From Diospyros lotus (Eukaryota; Streptophyta; Magnoliopsida; Ericales; Ebenaceae), in contig NC_068338.1 in the NCBI RefSeq assembly GCF_014633365.1, forward strand, positions 15,510,616 to 15,574,615: a stretch of 64,000 nucleotides of DNA. Direction: 5' to 3'. Below the pieces are notes generated by a model. The model did not search any database and was not told the origin of the DNA. It saw only the letters and a list, made by a program, of their open reading frames with translations. Made by a program: the position numbers and the translations under genes. This document shows, in pieces, positions 9,901 through 23,400 of the stretch. Numbering within the stretch: the first letter of the stretch is position 1; each line of letters begins with the position of its first letter.

Positions 9901-12900
9901 TTAGATTGAGATGGGAAAACAACACAATTTAGGAAAAATTCAGCATTAAAGGAAGGAAGAAATTTGGTTGGCATATAGAATTTTCACTATTTATACCCAT
10001 GTTGCCAACAAAAGGAAGATTAAGGTAAGGGGAGGATTAGAGCTTATTTACAGACAAGCTAGAAGTGGAATCGAATTCGTACCAGAATTCACTGACTGAT
10101 GTACCTCCAGTTACATAGCTGTGAGATGAGTTAACAATATCCATGAAGAAAATCCCTATTTCCTGAACAAAGAAAACAATATTTTAATATTCCTATGAGG
10201 ATAGCCTTTCAGCAAAATTTGAAAACTTGAGCAACAAAACTACATCTTATGCAGTCATGCATTAGCCAAAGGAGTTACAATGAGATTTAATTTCTTTAAC
10301 TCCCTAGTTGGAACACATTTCATGAGGAAAAACTGTTACCTTTGGGGAACTTTCAAGTTAAGTAGGGGCATCTGTACCTGTAACATAAATTCTGATGCTA
10401 TTTTCTTAACCAAAAAAAAGCTCAAAATATTAAAAAATTATCACCGCTCATATGACAGTACCATTCACTCTATTATAATTAAATTATACAAAAATATTAA
10501 GGAAGTAATACCAATCCAAGATAAATATACCATTAAATCCATAATAATAATAATAATATAAACATCACTTAGAAAAGAAGGATAAAGGAGAAATTATTCT
10601 GTCAAAGTTGTAACAGATCCCAAATTTTCTTTTGATTTTTTTCAGAAAAACTTGGTGTATCTATACGTTTTACTTGCGACAAATTCTAACAACTTTATTG
10701 AAATGCCCACCATGTCCTTGGATGGCTTAGAAAAAACATGCTTTTTTCCAGTAAATTAGAACAAGCATGTCAATACTTTGTCCTAGATGTTTCAAAAATT
10801 AGAAGTAACAATAACAACATATCAAGACTTTATCACACTATGTGGGGTCCACTACACGAATTCTACTTCACCATTCATTTCTATTTATGTCTTATTTTCT
10901 ATCAGACCCTTGTAACCAATATCATACTAAGTGACACCAAATTTTTCTTAGTCTTCCTCACATCTTTTGCTAGATACTTATTTTATTACATCGGCAATCA
11001 AAAGCCTCTATTGGTCTTTTTCTCACATTGTTGAATGCAATACCTCAAGAGTCATTGGTATGTCGTTGATAAGGATGTTGATGTGGCTGAAAGTCTGTTG
11101 GTAGTTTGCAAATACATTTAAATTTAAATTTAAATTTAAAAAAAATAATTAATAAAATATGGTGAAGACCTGGTTTCTAGGAATTTGTTATTTCAGTTTC
11201 TAACTGTTTTGACTAGATGTTATGCCATAATATTCTCCACTTTATGCTCATTTCAGTTTACATTTTAGCTATATAAATTAAAGTTTACAATTGAATAAAA
11301 ATTACTTTTGCAATTGAAGACCCTCTCGTTGCTTTGCTGTTTTTCTCTTTGTTTCTGTCAAAAACCAACAGAATGGTATCAGAGCCCTTCTTCTTGAGGG
11401 ACCTGTGACATTGAGTGAGCCAAAATATAACCCAAAACAGCTTTCACCTATCCTACACAATACACAAAACCCTACAAACCATTTTAAATGGATTCAGAAT
11501 CTTCATTCACTGCTCTTGCACCACCAGTGTTTGATGGAATAAATTATCAAAGTTGGGTTGTTCGTATGGAAGCCTATCTTGAAGCAAATGATCTTTGGGA
11601 AGCGGTTGAAAATGAATATGAGGTTCCTCTTTTGCCAACCAATCCAACAATCGCACAAATGAAGAGTCACAAAGAAAAGAAGCAGAGAAAGTCAAAAGTA
11701 AAAGCAGGCCTATTTACAGTTGTCTCCTTTACTATCTTAACCAGAATTATGATGCTGAAAACAAGCAAGGAAATCTGGGATTTCCTGAAGCAAGAATATG
11801 AAGGTAATGAAAGGGTAAAAGGTATGCAAGTGCTCAATCTGGTTCGAGAGTTTGAGATACAAAGGATGAAGGATTTAGAGACAATCAAGGATTATTTTGA
11901 TAGACTTATCAGCATTACTAATAAAGTAAGGCTTCTTGGTACTACATTTGATGATTCTCGAATTGTGCAAAAAGTTCTTGTTACTATTCCAAAAAAGTTT
12001 GAAACTACAATCTCATCTCTGGAAAACACTAAAGATCTGTCAAGTATTACTTTGGCAGAATTGCTAAATGCTTTACAGGCACAAAAACAAAAGAGGCTTA
12101 TGAGGCAAGAAGGATCTATTAAAGGGGCTTTTTAAACAAAGTCAATGAAGAACAATGAGGAAAATCATCCTACTTGTCCTTATTGTAAAAAGACAAATCA
12201 TCCAAAGAACAAGTGTTGGTGGAGACCAGTTGTTAAATGCAGTAAATGTGGTCAATTGGGTCATGTGGAGAAGGTATGCAAAAATCAACAACAAAATGAA
12301 GCCAAAGCAGCAATGAATAGCCAACCGGAGGAGGAGGAGTTATTTTAACTCTACTCAAAATCATATTCATGCCTATGCCCCCCCCCCCCCCTCCCAAAAA
12401 AAAAAAAAATGCCTATGCCCCATAACCATACCTATACCTCATTACCATAAACCATAAAATGCCCATATGCTTGTATCTAAGACATGCCAAAATTAAAAAT
12501 TTGCATTTGCAGCTCCATAGCCAAGGAGGAGTGTTGAATGCAATATCTCAGGAACTGCTGATATGTCGTTGATAAGGATGTTGATGTGGCTAAAAGTCTA
12601 CTGGTAACTTGCAAATAAATTTAAATTTAAATTTTAAAAAAAAATTAATAAAATATGATAAAGACCTGGTTTCCAAGAATTTGTTATTTCTGTTTCTAGC
12701 TATTTTGACTAGATGTTACACCATAATATTCTCCACTTTATGCTCATTTCAGTTTATATTTTTGCTGTATAAATTGAAGTTTACGATTGAATAAAAATTA
12801 CTTTTGCAATTGAAGACCCTCTCGTTGCTTTGTTGTTTTTCTCTTTGTTTTTGTAATTTTTCTTCAATCGTAAACTTCAATTTATACAGCAAAAATGTAA

Positions 12901-15900
12901 ATTGAAATGAGCATGAAGTGGAGAATATTATGGCATAAAATCTAGTCAAAACAGCTAGAAATTGAAATAACAAATTCCTGGAAACCAAGTCTTCACCATA
13001 TTTTATTAGCTGTTTTTTTAAATTTAAATTTAAATTTATTTGCAAGCTACCAATAGACTTTTAGCCACATTAGCATCCTTTTCAATGACATACCAGCAGC
13101 TCCTGAGGTATTGTATTCAACACTTCTCCTTGGCTCTGGAGCTACAAATGCAAATTTTTAATTTTAGCATGTCTTAGATATAGGCATATGGGCATTTTAT
13201 GGTTTATGGTTATGAGACATAGGTATGGTTATGGGGCATAGGCATTTTTTTTTTTTTTTTTTTTGGGGGGGGGGGGGGGAGGGGAAGGGGGCATAGGCAT
13301 GAATATAATTTTGAGTAGAGTTAAAATAACTCCTCCTCTAGTTGGCTATTCATTGCTGCTTTGGCTTCATTTTGTTGTTGATTTTTGCATACCCTCTCCA
13401 CATGACCCAATTGACCATATTTATTGTATTTGACATCTTGTCTCCACCAACACTTGTTCTTTGGATGATTTGTCTTTTTACAATGAGGACAAGTAGGATG
13501 ATTTCCCTCATTGTTCTTCATTGACTTTGCTTGAAAAGCCCCTTCAACAGATCCTTCTTGCCTCATAAGCCTCCTTTGTTCTTGTGCCTGTAAAGCATTT
13601 AGCAATTATGCCAAAGTAATACTTGACAAATCTTTAGTGTTTTCCAGAGATGAGATTGTAGCTTCAAACCTTTTTGGAATAGTAACAAGAATTTTTTGCA
13701 CAATTCGAGAATCATCAAATGCAGTACCAAGAAGCCTTACTTTATTAGCAATGCTAAGAAGTCTATCAAAATAATCCTTGATTGTCTCTGAATCCTTCAT
13801 CCTTTGTATCTCAAACTCTTGGACCAGATTTAGCACTTGCATACATTTGACCCTTTCATTACCTTCATATTCTTGCTTCAAGAAATCCAATATTTCCTTA
13901 CCTGTTTTCAGCGTCATAATTCTGGTGAAGATAGTAAAGGAGACAGCTGCAAACAGGTCTGCTTTTTCTTTTGACTTTCTCTACTTCTTTTCTTTGTGAC
14001 TCTTCATTTGTGCGATTGTTGGATTGGCTAGCAAAGGAGGAACCTCATATTCATTTTCAACAGCTTCCCAAAGATCACTTGCTTCAAGATAGGCTTCCAT
14101 ACGAACAGCCCAACCTTGATAATTTATTCTCCACTTTATGGAAGATTTGTCAAGTATTAATTTGGCAGAATTGCTAAATGCTTTACAGGCACAAGAACAA
14201 AGAAGGCTTATGAGGGAAAAAGGATTTGTTGAAGGGGCTTTTCAAGCAAAGTTAATGAAGAACAATGAGGGAAATCATCCTACTTGTCCTTATTGTAAAA
14301 AGACAAATCATCCAAAGAACAAGTGTTGGTGGAGACCAGATGTCAAATGCAATAAATATAATCATTTGGGTCAAGTGGAGAGGGTATGCAAAAATCAAGA
14401 ACAAAATGAAGCCAAAGTAGCAATGAATAGCCAACCGGAGGAGGAGGAGTTATTTTAACTCTACTCAAAATCATATTCATGCCTATGCCCCCTCCCCCCC
14501 CCCAAAAAAAAAAATGCCTATGTCCCATAACCATACCTATGCCTCATAACCATAAACCATAAAATGCCCATATACCTATATCTAAGACATGCCAAAATTA
14601 AAAATTTGCATTTGCAGCTCTAGGTCCAAGGAGGAGTGTTGAATGCAATACCTCAGGAGTTGCTAGTATGTCGTTGATAAGGATGCTGATGTGGCTGAAA
14701 GTCTGCTGGTAGCTTGCAAATAAATTTAAATTTAAATTTAAAAAAAAACAGTTAATAAAATATGGTGAAGACCTAGTTTCCAGGAATTTGTTATTTCAGT
14801 TTCTAGTTGTTTAGACTGGATGCTATGCCATAATATTCTTCAATTTATGCTCATTTCAGTTTACATTTTTGCTGTATAAATTGAAGTTTATGATTGAATA
14901 AAAATTACTTTTGCAATTGAAGACCCTCTCTTTGTTGTTTTTCTCTTTGTTTCTGTCAAAAACCAACAGAAATGACCAAAACAATCTTAATCATGCTTGA
15001 AGCATCTTATCATCAATCTGAGCCACTCCAACCTCATTATTTATAACATCATTTCTAATTTTACCTTTTCTTATATGGTTGAACATCCATCTTAACATCA
15101 TAATCTCTGTTATTCCCATATTTGAACATGTTGGTGCTTCACTGCCCAACATTCCTTGACATACAACAAAGTTGGTCATAAATTGTCTTATAAAATTTTT
15201 GTTTCCACTTTAATGGAATCTTCCTATCACAAAGAATGGTGGATGCAACCAACCAGCCTTAGTTATATGTGTAACATTCTCATTAATCTCCACATCTTTT
15301 TGGAGGATCGATCCAAGATATCTAACTAATCCAGCACTTATATTTTTATTAAACTTACATTGCATTTTATTTAGTTTTCACTCACCTTAACTTAAAACCT
15401 TTAGATTCTAAAGTATTCCTCCATATCTCAAATTCAGTATTCACGCATTCTTTTGTCTCACCCACCAATACAATGTCATCTTCAAATAACATACATTATG
15501 GCACCTTTCCATGGATATATATAGTAGGGCAAACAGGAAAAGGCCTATTGTAGATCTAGATGTAATCCCATTGTAATTGGAAAAGTCTCAATATCTTCTC
15601 CACATGTTCTGACACGTTTTTACTCCATGATACATGTCTTTAGTAACCTATAAGCAATTCAAACTCCTTTTTTTCTCTAAAGCCCTCCCTGGAACTTCTC
15701 TAGGAACCTATAAACACCACATGTAATAACCTAATATTACATAGTGTTTAAAGATGATTAAAAATAAATCCTAAATGGTTTCAATGGATGACAGGTGATC
15801 TAAGAAGACTAAAAGGTTTTATTTCGGGAAGTTAAGGTGTTTAGTTGTGGAATATGATTTCCAATTTTCTATCTCTAATTTTCTATAAGATCTCTAGTTT

Positions 15901-18900
15901 TCATTTTTTATAGAAAATTTGAATAACATGTTCAAATGTTAGAAATACAGACCAATTTCTAATGTAGAAATTAGAACATATGTTAAAAAAAAAAAAAAAA
16001 AGAGAGAGATGTTTTAATTTCTTTTTTGTAACTTGTCTTAAAGGAGATGAAGATGATTTGTGGAAAATTTTTGAAAAACTGCATTTTCCAAATCTCCAAA
16101 TTTACAAGGAAAACTTAGAAAACTCATTTTAATAGTTTTCCAAGTTTAGTTCATCTCCATTTTCCATTTGGAAAAATTTTGTACATGAACAAGTTTTCTA
16201 GCTTTCCATTTTATGTGGAGTAATTTTCCAGAAAATTAGGACTGTTTTCCAAAATTAAACAACCACTAAGCGACCAGTGAGTTGCGAAACTACCAAATCA
16301 CTTGCAGAGAACACCCTGAGACTTGGATGTCCAAAAGAAAAATTATGGACAATGTGGATTCCAAGACAATCTCAAGGATGAAATTGGATCGAGAAATGGG
16401 AATAGGACCCATACAACAAAAACATTGACTCAACAGCCAACTGACCAGAAGAGACTTCAAGAAAAACTGCAGTACCTGAAAGGGGACCTAGTGAGGTATG
16501 AGTAACAACCCTATGTTGGTTTCAGGTGAAACAGAGGACTCTTAAGAGAGTAAAGACAAGAAATGCGTCAAACGACCAATGCCTAGCAATTAAAACTTGC
16601 AATCTTTAAAATGGGCATAGACAAATCATGAAAGTAAAACAATAGATTTAAGAGAGTAGAGACAAGATCCTCTGATGTTCAAGTTAGAAAGTTGGGGAAG
16701 GTTTAGAAGTGTGTCTAATGGTGGGAGCATAAAACGTAGGGGCTCATAGGCAGAGAGATCAATAGATTGAAAGGTTGGAGAAGAAGATCCGAAGATGCCG
16801 TGATACACCATAGGGGGTTTGTGATCAACTAGGATTCTGGATGCTGATCATCTCATGATCTGACACAATCCATCCACTTGATCTGGCTAGATTGATGGTA
16901 ATCCCAAATTATTTGGAAGCATATCAGTTAAGATTTGGATGATGATCCAATATGCTGAGATAATGATTGAATCCCTCAAGATCACAAGCATTTGAATTTT
17001 CCCATTTGGCGAGATAATGATCAACTGCTGCTAACTGTGACACCATGCAAACTGGTGACATGGGCATGACTGGGACCGCAACTCTTGCCATCTGTCAAAA
17101 CATGGTGACATGGATTTTCCCCTGCATCAAACACCTAGAAGATAACTTCCTTAGGGTTTTAGCATTATTTTGATTGTTCCTGGTGGGATGAGTTGAAAAA
17201 TTAAAGCTTGGTCCTTGCTCTTGCACTCCTATGATGAGACTGATTTTGGATCTTATTTCTTTCCTCTGATGCGCATGTTACTTGGATTCCCGCATCCCAA
17301 TTAGTACAAAATACAACTTAGCAAGGGACAGGCTACCAAATACTGACTAGTTTAGCCATTATCCTATTCCTCCCAGACCTTGTTTCTTCTGTCAAGGACT
17401 GAAGAGTCATATTTCTATCATTTTTGCTTGAGAAGGCTTCTCATCCTTCTCCTTTTGTATCCTTCTGTAACCTTCAATAATAAATGTTCTTATTTCTTGT
17501 TTTATCCAATTTCAGATAAGTACAGGGAAAAAGAAGGGAAAAGTTAAGGACGGACAGAAAAATTAAGAAAATAAATAACAGTAGATTTGTTTTAGTTGCC
17601 TTGAAAAAATTAGAAAATGTAATAACCAGAAGATTTTATACAAGGGGTAAAACTATTCTACTGGCTAAAAGCTCCATTAAGCATCAAATTGACTAAATAT
17701 TGCAGTGCAGATTATGTTAAAATAGATGACAAAAATAATTATACTATTTGTTGTTTACCTTATAGAGTGAATCACCTGTGACTTCATATCGCATTTGAGA
17801 TCCAATAACAACTGGAATATGAGTATTGGCATGAAATCCAGAAATATCATCAGCCTACAAGGCAAGTGAGAAATATAAACATTAAAATATGTTAAATAAC
17901 AGCATAATGGAATATGTGTAACAAAAAGGAAAAAAACAAAACACATTTACTTAAAAGTGTATATTGAAAAAGATTATCTATAAGTTTGATACCCCTATTC
18001 TGCTGATGAAGAGGGTGAAGTTCTTCTTAAACAGTCAATCAAACTCTATTGCTATTAACGTTCAAGTACAAAGTATGTTAAAAAATATGGTTCCTGCCAG
18101 ACTTTTGCTTTGAAGCAGAGATCAGTCTTATCAAGAATTTTAGTTAACATGTACCACTCTCTCCCTGTCTCTGATAGGCAAGAAGTGTAATTAACAAGCT
18201 GAAATCTGTTGGTGTTCAGAAGTAGAGAAAAAAGGAAATAACTAAAATAATGGGTAGAAACCAGACTTCAAGATCTATAAAATAGTGATTTCAGTTTTCA
18301 CTACCCAGAAAAACATCTAGGTTCAATAAGATACTTCAAAAAGTGAAGCAGTTGTCGTGGTGCCAAAAGACAAGCCAATCAGAGAGGGAGAGAGAGAGAG
18401 AGCTTTCTGCATATAATTATCCCTCCTAGAGTAGAATGGTAATCCATGTATACTTACTTTTTCCTGTTTGTGCATTTAGGTAGAAGATAGGTTCAATTAA
18501 TTGCAGTTATCTAACCCATAGAAACTATTAATTGTGTCTAGAGAGCAGACTAGATGACCAGAAGCAGGCCATGCTGGGCTGGGGAGACCTTAGGCCAGTG
18601 GCCGACTAGTCCTAGCTTGCTAAGGGTCGTGCTTTCCCAGGCTCCAGGTCTTTAAGGCCCTCGCCCCTTTTCCATAGATGTAGCCTATGCAGCAATTTAC
18701 CACAGTCCCAAATTGGATCCTTGGAATTTCAATCCGATGGTTCAATTTTCAATCTCCAAAAATAGTGAGGGTGCTTTCTTTTCATGTTTGCTTCATGCTT
18801 ACTTCTTGGGGGGTGTGCTAACACTTCTTGTGGGTGAGTTGGTTGGCTAAGCAGTGTGAGGATTTAGACCAAGTAATGTATACATACCAATAAGAAATCC

Positions 18901-20460
18901 ATCCAAATTGAAAGTGCAAAGGACAAGAGAAGGCAAAATGTAAAATAGGTAACCAATAAGTTGTGAGTATGATTTAATTGCAAGGAATTTCAGCAAAAGA
19001 TATAGCTTTACATAGAAGTGGCAAGATAAAACTGATTGATGTAGTTGTCACCTGGAGACTGGAATCAAAGCTCAATAAATTGAGTTCCTAGAAATAGATT
19101 AAGGGATCATGATGATTGTCACAGAATCTTTGGTAAAGGCTCAGTGAAGCTTGAAACTGTTGAAATACAGCTGGAGATAAGGCTGTCAAATAACTCCTTG
19201 AAGTAAAGGTAAATTGTTACTACATATATCCTCAAGCCCCTATCAATTTTCCACGTCAGAATTGTTCAAGAAGTGAGATCTTAGCACTTAAGGGTAGGTG
19301 GTCTTGTTGCAGCACCTCTTCAAGAAAGTTGGAATTTGCAATGCTCTTAACACCAAAGGTGCAAAGTCAATATTCTATGTTGCTTATTTCTGTATTACAA
19401 AGTATCACTTTTGCATGACAAGCTAAGCTACTGTTCCACATGACCAATTTTAAGTAAGATAATAGAGAGATACTTTAAAAGTTCTACTGGCATCTTAGGA
19501 CAGACCTACGGACCTGTGTTCACCACTTTTTGTGTCTTCAGCAAACCAAAGCACATTTGTACAGAGACAAATTTCCTAATTTACCAGACAAGCTTTGGGA
19601 TGACTGCATATTATCACAATCCCATCCAAGATTACCAGAACAAAACCCATCTAGTTACACCATAACAGAACATGAGTTCAAACATCTAGTATGGTTGCAG
19701 TTGGAATCCAAAAGTATCCCTTTATGTGCAGGAGGAATAGTTCAAGAATCAGAATAACATCTTGTCCCCCAAAGGAAAACATGTACTCTTCTATAGACAT
19801 TTTAGCAAGGAAACCAAAGAAAAAATAATCATCATCATTTACTACAGCTTATCCTAAGGGTGGTGGCACAGCACTCATAACATCAATTGACTTTCAAAAG
19901 TCAGGTTGACAAAATAAATCCATGCAAAAGAACAAAGTGGCAAAATTTTACACTGAATGCCCTCTCTAACGCAACCCTCTAGCAAGGGACTAAGGAAACC
20001 AGAGAAATAAAATAGAGAGAGAGAGCGAGCATAGAGTTGGCAAATTGGAAAAAGTATAGTTACCTTTACTGCAAGCAATCCTAGGAAGCAGGGTTTATCA
20101 AAAAGGTGAGCCAACAATAAATGTTTCGGGTCTCCCTGCACATAGGTAGAAATAAATACCCAAATAAAATTAATAAATCTAAACATATAAGACAATTTGC
20201 AGTTGTTGACCGACCATATAAGCTCCAAAAAAGGACTAATAAGACCTCTCCCCAAGCCCAACTTCCCAAAACCCAAAAGGCAAATTAATGCAAAATCTTC
20301 TACCATCTAAAATTTACTCAATCCTCCTAATATGTGTTGTTATTCATTAAACTTAGCTTTCTATTTTTGGATAAAAATGACATAGATTGCTAAATGCCAT
20401 GCTGGCGTTGAAGGCATTCTTACATTACACACGTTAAAATGAATAGTCATCTTTTTCTTG

Positions 20461-20498
<38 letters not shown>

Positions 20499-23400
20499 AG
20501 AATTGCAGGTTTGTTGAAATTTATTTGGCAGATTGCCCAAATTTTATAAAAGAAGCTAATATATGACCTCTATGGTTAAAATAAAATTCCTAGAAATAAC
20601 ACAAAAAGTGGAATTTTCAAAATGCCTCTTAACCCAGTCATTTCAGTTGATACTTGGTATGACCAAAGAGAAGATCGTACCACATTAACATGGTGAAGAG
20701 CCAAGAAGAACAACTCAGGAGATATATGTGTTTTACTCACCGTTATTGCAAACAACCTATAAAGGACATCATTCATGCCACCAGTCTCTTCATTTAAAGA
20801 AAGCCAGTGCCTTTCAATACTGTATTTCGCTATCACATTCTGCACACGGTTATAAAAGTATTCAACCATCCATTTCTGCATCTTTAATGCTTGAGGATTA
20901 CCAGCTAATAAGTGCTGGTCCAATAGACCTGCCAGTATCTGGGAATGGAAAGAGGATTAAGGTCACTTACATTCTCTGAAAAAATGAGTTAATATTACTA
21001 GAAATGCAAAATCAGCTTTACCTTGTGAATAGTGTAATATGGTGCCCAAACAGGTTTTATAGCCTCAAAACGGTCAAATAGCTCAGAAGGGAAGGCAGAA
21101 AGATATCCTGTACCCATTTTGTCTTGACAGGCGGATAAAGCAGAAACAACTGCTGTCATTTTCTTTTTGAGAGTATCATTGTGAGTGCTAGCCCACATTT
21201 GTGCTGAGGCACTCAAGTAATGCCCTTTAATACATAAAAGGTAAGTTGAGGTTAAAACTCACATAGAAACTCCAAATTCTGTTTACAGAAAAGAGATCAG
21301 GGATTGGAATAATACAATTGCTGTGAACTGCAAAAGCAAGCTAAGAAAAGGAGACTTCATCATGAATGCCAAGAAACCAATGGATTGTTCAGTTTGAAAA
21401 ACAATACAGAAATTCGTCTTTTCTATTAATAAATGATATTCATCAGGTTTAATAATAATAATAATAATAATAACATAATTTAAAAAACATTGTATGATAA
21501 ATATGTGTTATAATTGGGAGCACTGACGGTCCACCAAATCACCCAATAATCCAAGAAAGAATTCACTCGTTCACTCTCTAACTCACCGATTAAACATGCA
21601 ACAGAAACAGTAAATAAAAGAATTGACAAAAACAGAGATAGAAAGATCAAACCACACAAAGAACGCCGAGAGTTTATCCTGGTTCGAACCAGTTTTCACC
21701 AGTCTTACGTCCAGCCTTCAGAGAGAGCAATCCACTATAAATCTTGATGAAGAACAGTACAAGCAATAACTCTCGCACACCCCACAACACTCACTGATTC
21801 CCTCAAGAACTCTCACTGCAGATTACAAAGATTTCTAACATTTTTCTCTAACAGTTCAGCACTCAAGCCTCAATGAGATCAATCAGTTTTCAGTACCCAA
21901 CATACCGCCTATTGCCTCTTATTTATAGACATAAGAGGCATTAGTTACAAGGGGAGAAAATAACCAGAGACAATACCCTAACTACCCCTCACTTAAATAC
22001 AAGCAATTAGCCCTTTTATTCCTAATTTACCACTGCCGGATATTCTCACTAAGATGCCCGAGATCTTCTACTCAATGCAAAACTTGAATAACAATATGTG
22101 AAAAGTAGATCAATTATGAAAAACAACCCTGGGACATTTAGGGGTGCATTATACGATCCCAAAGCCATTGATCCATCATAGCACATGATTTGGCAAGAAT
22201 GCATGAGTCCATGATACAATTCAGTTCTTCACAGAGAAACCCTCAATGACAGGGTCAAAAGAGGTTTGATGAACTACTGTTTTCATTTTAAATGCCAAGA
22301 AACACAAGCAGAATTTTTGTATAAAGAAAAGGGAGGAACTCACCTCATGATAGGGCACAAGAAGTCTATTTATAGGCTTAAGATAATAAAAGGTACCTCT
22401 GGTAGTGAAAGGACATTAGTCCTATTTCAATTACAATACCATATTGAATATAAACATTACATAATGTTTTGAAAGTATTGTAAATTAAAAATAATCACAG
22501 AACTCAAAAACATTGCATGATAAATATGTGAAGCATATATTGAGTGTGAAAACAAGCCTGTGACATTTAGGATTGCATTATACTATCCCGAAGCCATTGT
22601 TCCACCATAGCACATGATTTGGCAAGAGCAAATGAAACCAAGATAGTTTCAGTGGTTCACAGAGAAACCCTCAATCATAGGGCCAAAAGAGGTTGGATGA
22701 ACTACTGTATTCAGTTTAAATACCAAGAAAGGGAAGCAGAATTTATGTATAAATACGAGAGAGGAACTCGCTTCTATGATAGACCACAAGAACTATTTAT
22801 AGGCTTAAGATAACAAAAGGTATCTCTGGTAGTGAAAGGTCACAAGGCGATTTCAATTCCAATACCATCATAAATATAAATATTACATAATATTGTGAAG
22901 TATTAATTATTCTTAAAACTATTTCCAATACATTCCAGCCACAGATTTAGGAATCCCTTCCAAATGTAGGATTACTTGATGTTCAACACAAAGGTTGCTT
23001 GATAATGAATACTAGACAACCTTATCATGGTCACAAAACAAAAATCAGATATTACAGTCAATGAACATGTAACTATAGCACAGTAACTTCCTCAAGGAGA
23101 GCATTCACAAAAAACTATCTAGTTGTCACAGCCAAAAGGGGATCATCAATTCTTAATCATAGTTGTTAAATCGAGATTCGAATCGAGAATCGAAATTCTT
23201 ATTTTATGAATCGTGAATCGAGAATCGAATCGAATCGTAAGATTCGGTACACATTCTCAATTTCAACTATAAATAATATATATCTATAGAAAATAAATAA
23301 TGTACCCACCATGATCAATTCTTTTAAATATAAATAGATAAATAAACTTCTAAATATATTTGCTAAGTTTAAAATTATACCAAAAGGCAAAAGTATATTC

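Larger units (their letters stand above)
11029..12856 (+). mobile_element. gag-only Ty1/copia element (TR-GAG type), copy 1, inside intron 5
   Basis: The left LTR is 11029-11370 (TGTTGAATGC ... AACCAACA). It is followed by the tRNA-Met-type primer site TGGTATCAGAGCCC at 11374, a gag reading frame, a purine tract AAGGAGGAG and a second LTR from 12532. The second LTR lacks its last ~20 bases because an inverted copy abuts it near 12856. There is no room for protease, integrase or RT: only about 1.16 kb separates the LTRs. This layout is that of non-autonomous TR-GAG elements described in plants. It depends on pol proteins supplied by other copia elements. Confidence 0.85.

Noticed and set aside
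16323..16505. Short frame MDVQKKNYGQCGFQD...
   Set aside because: Inside intron 5, no domain, no splice or transcript logic supports it.
19875..20306. 143-codon minus-strand frame with hydrophobic stretches
   Set aside because: It is exon 4 of the GH127 gene read through both flanking introns; only 20064-20135 fits the spliced frame.
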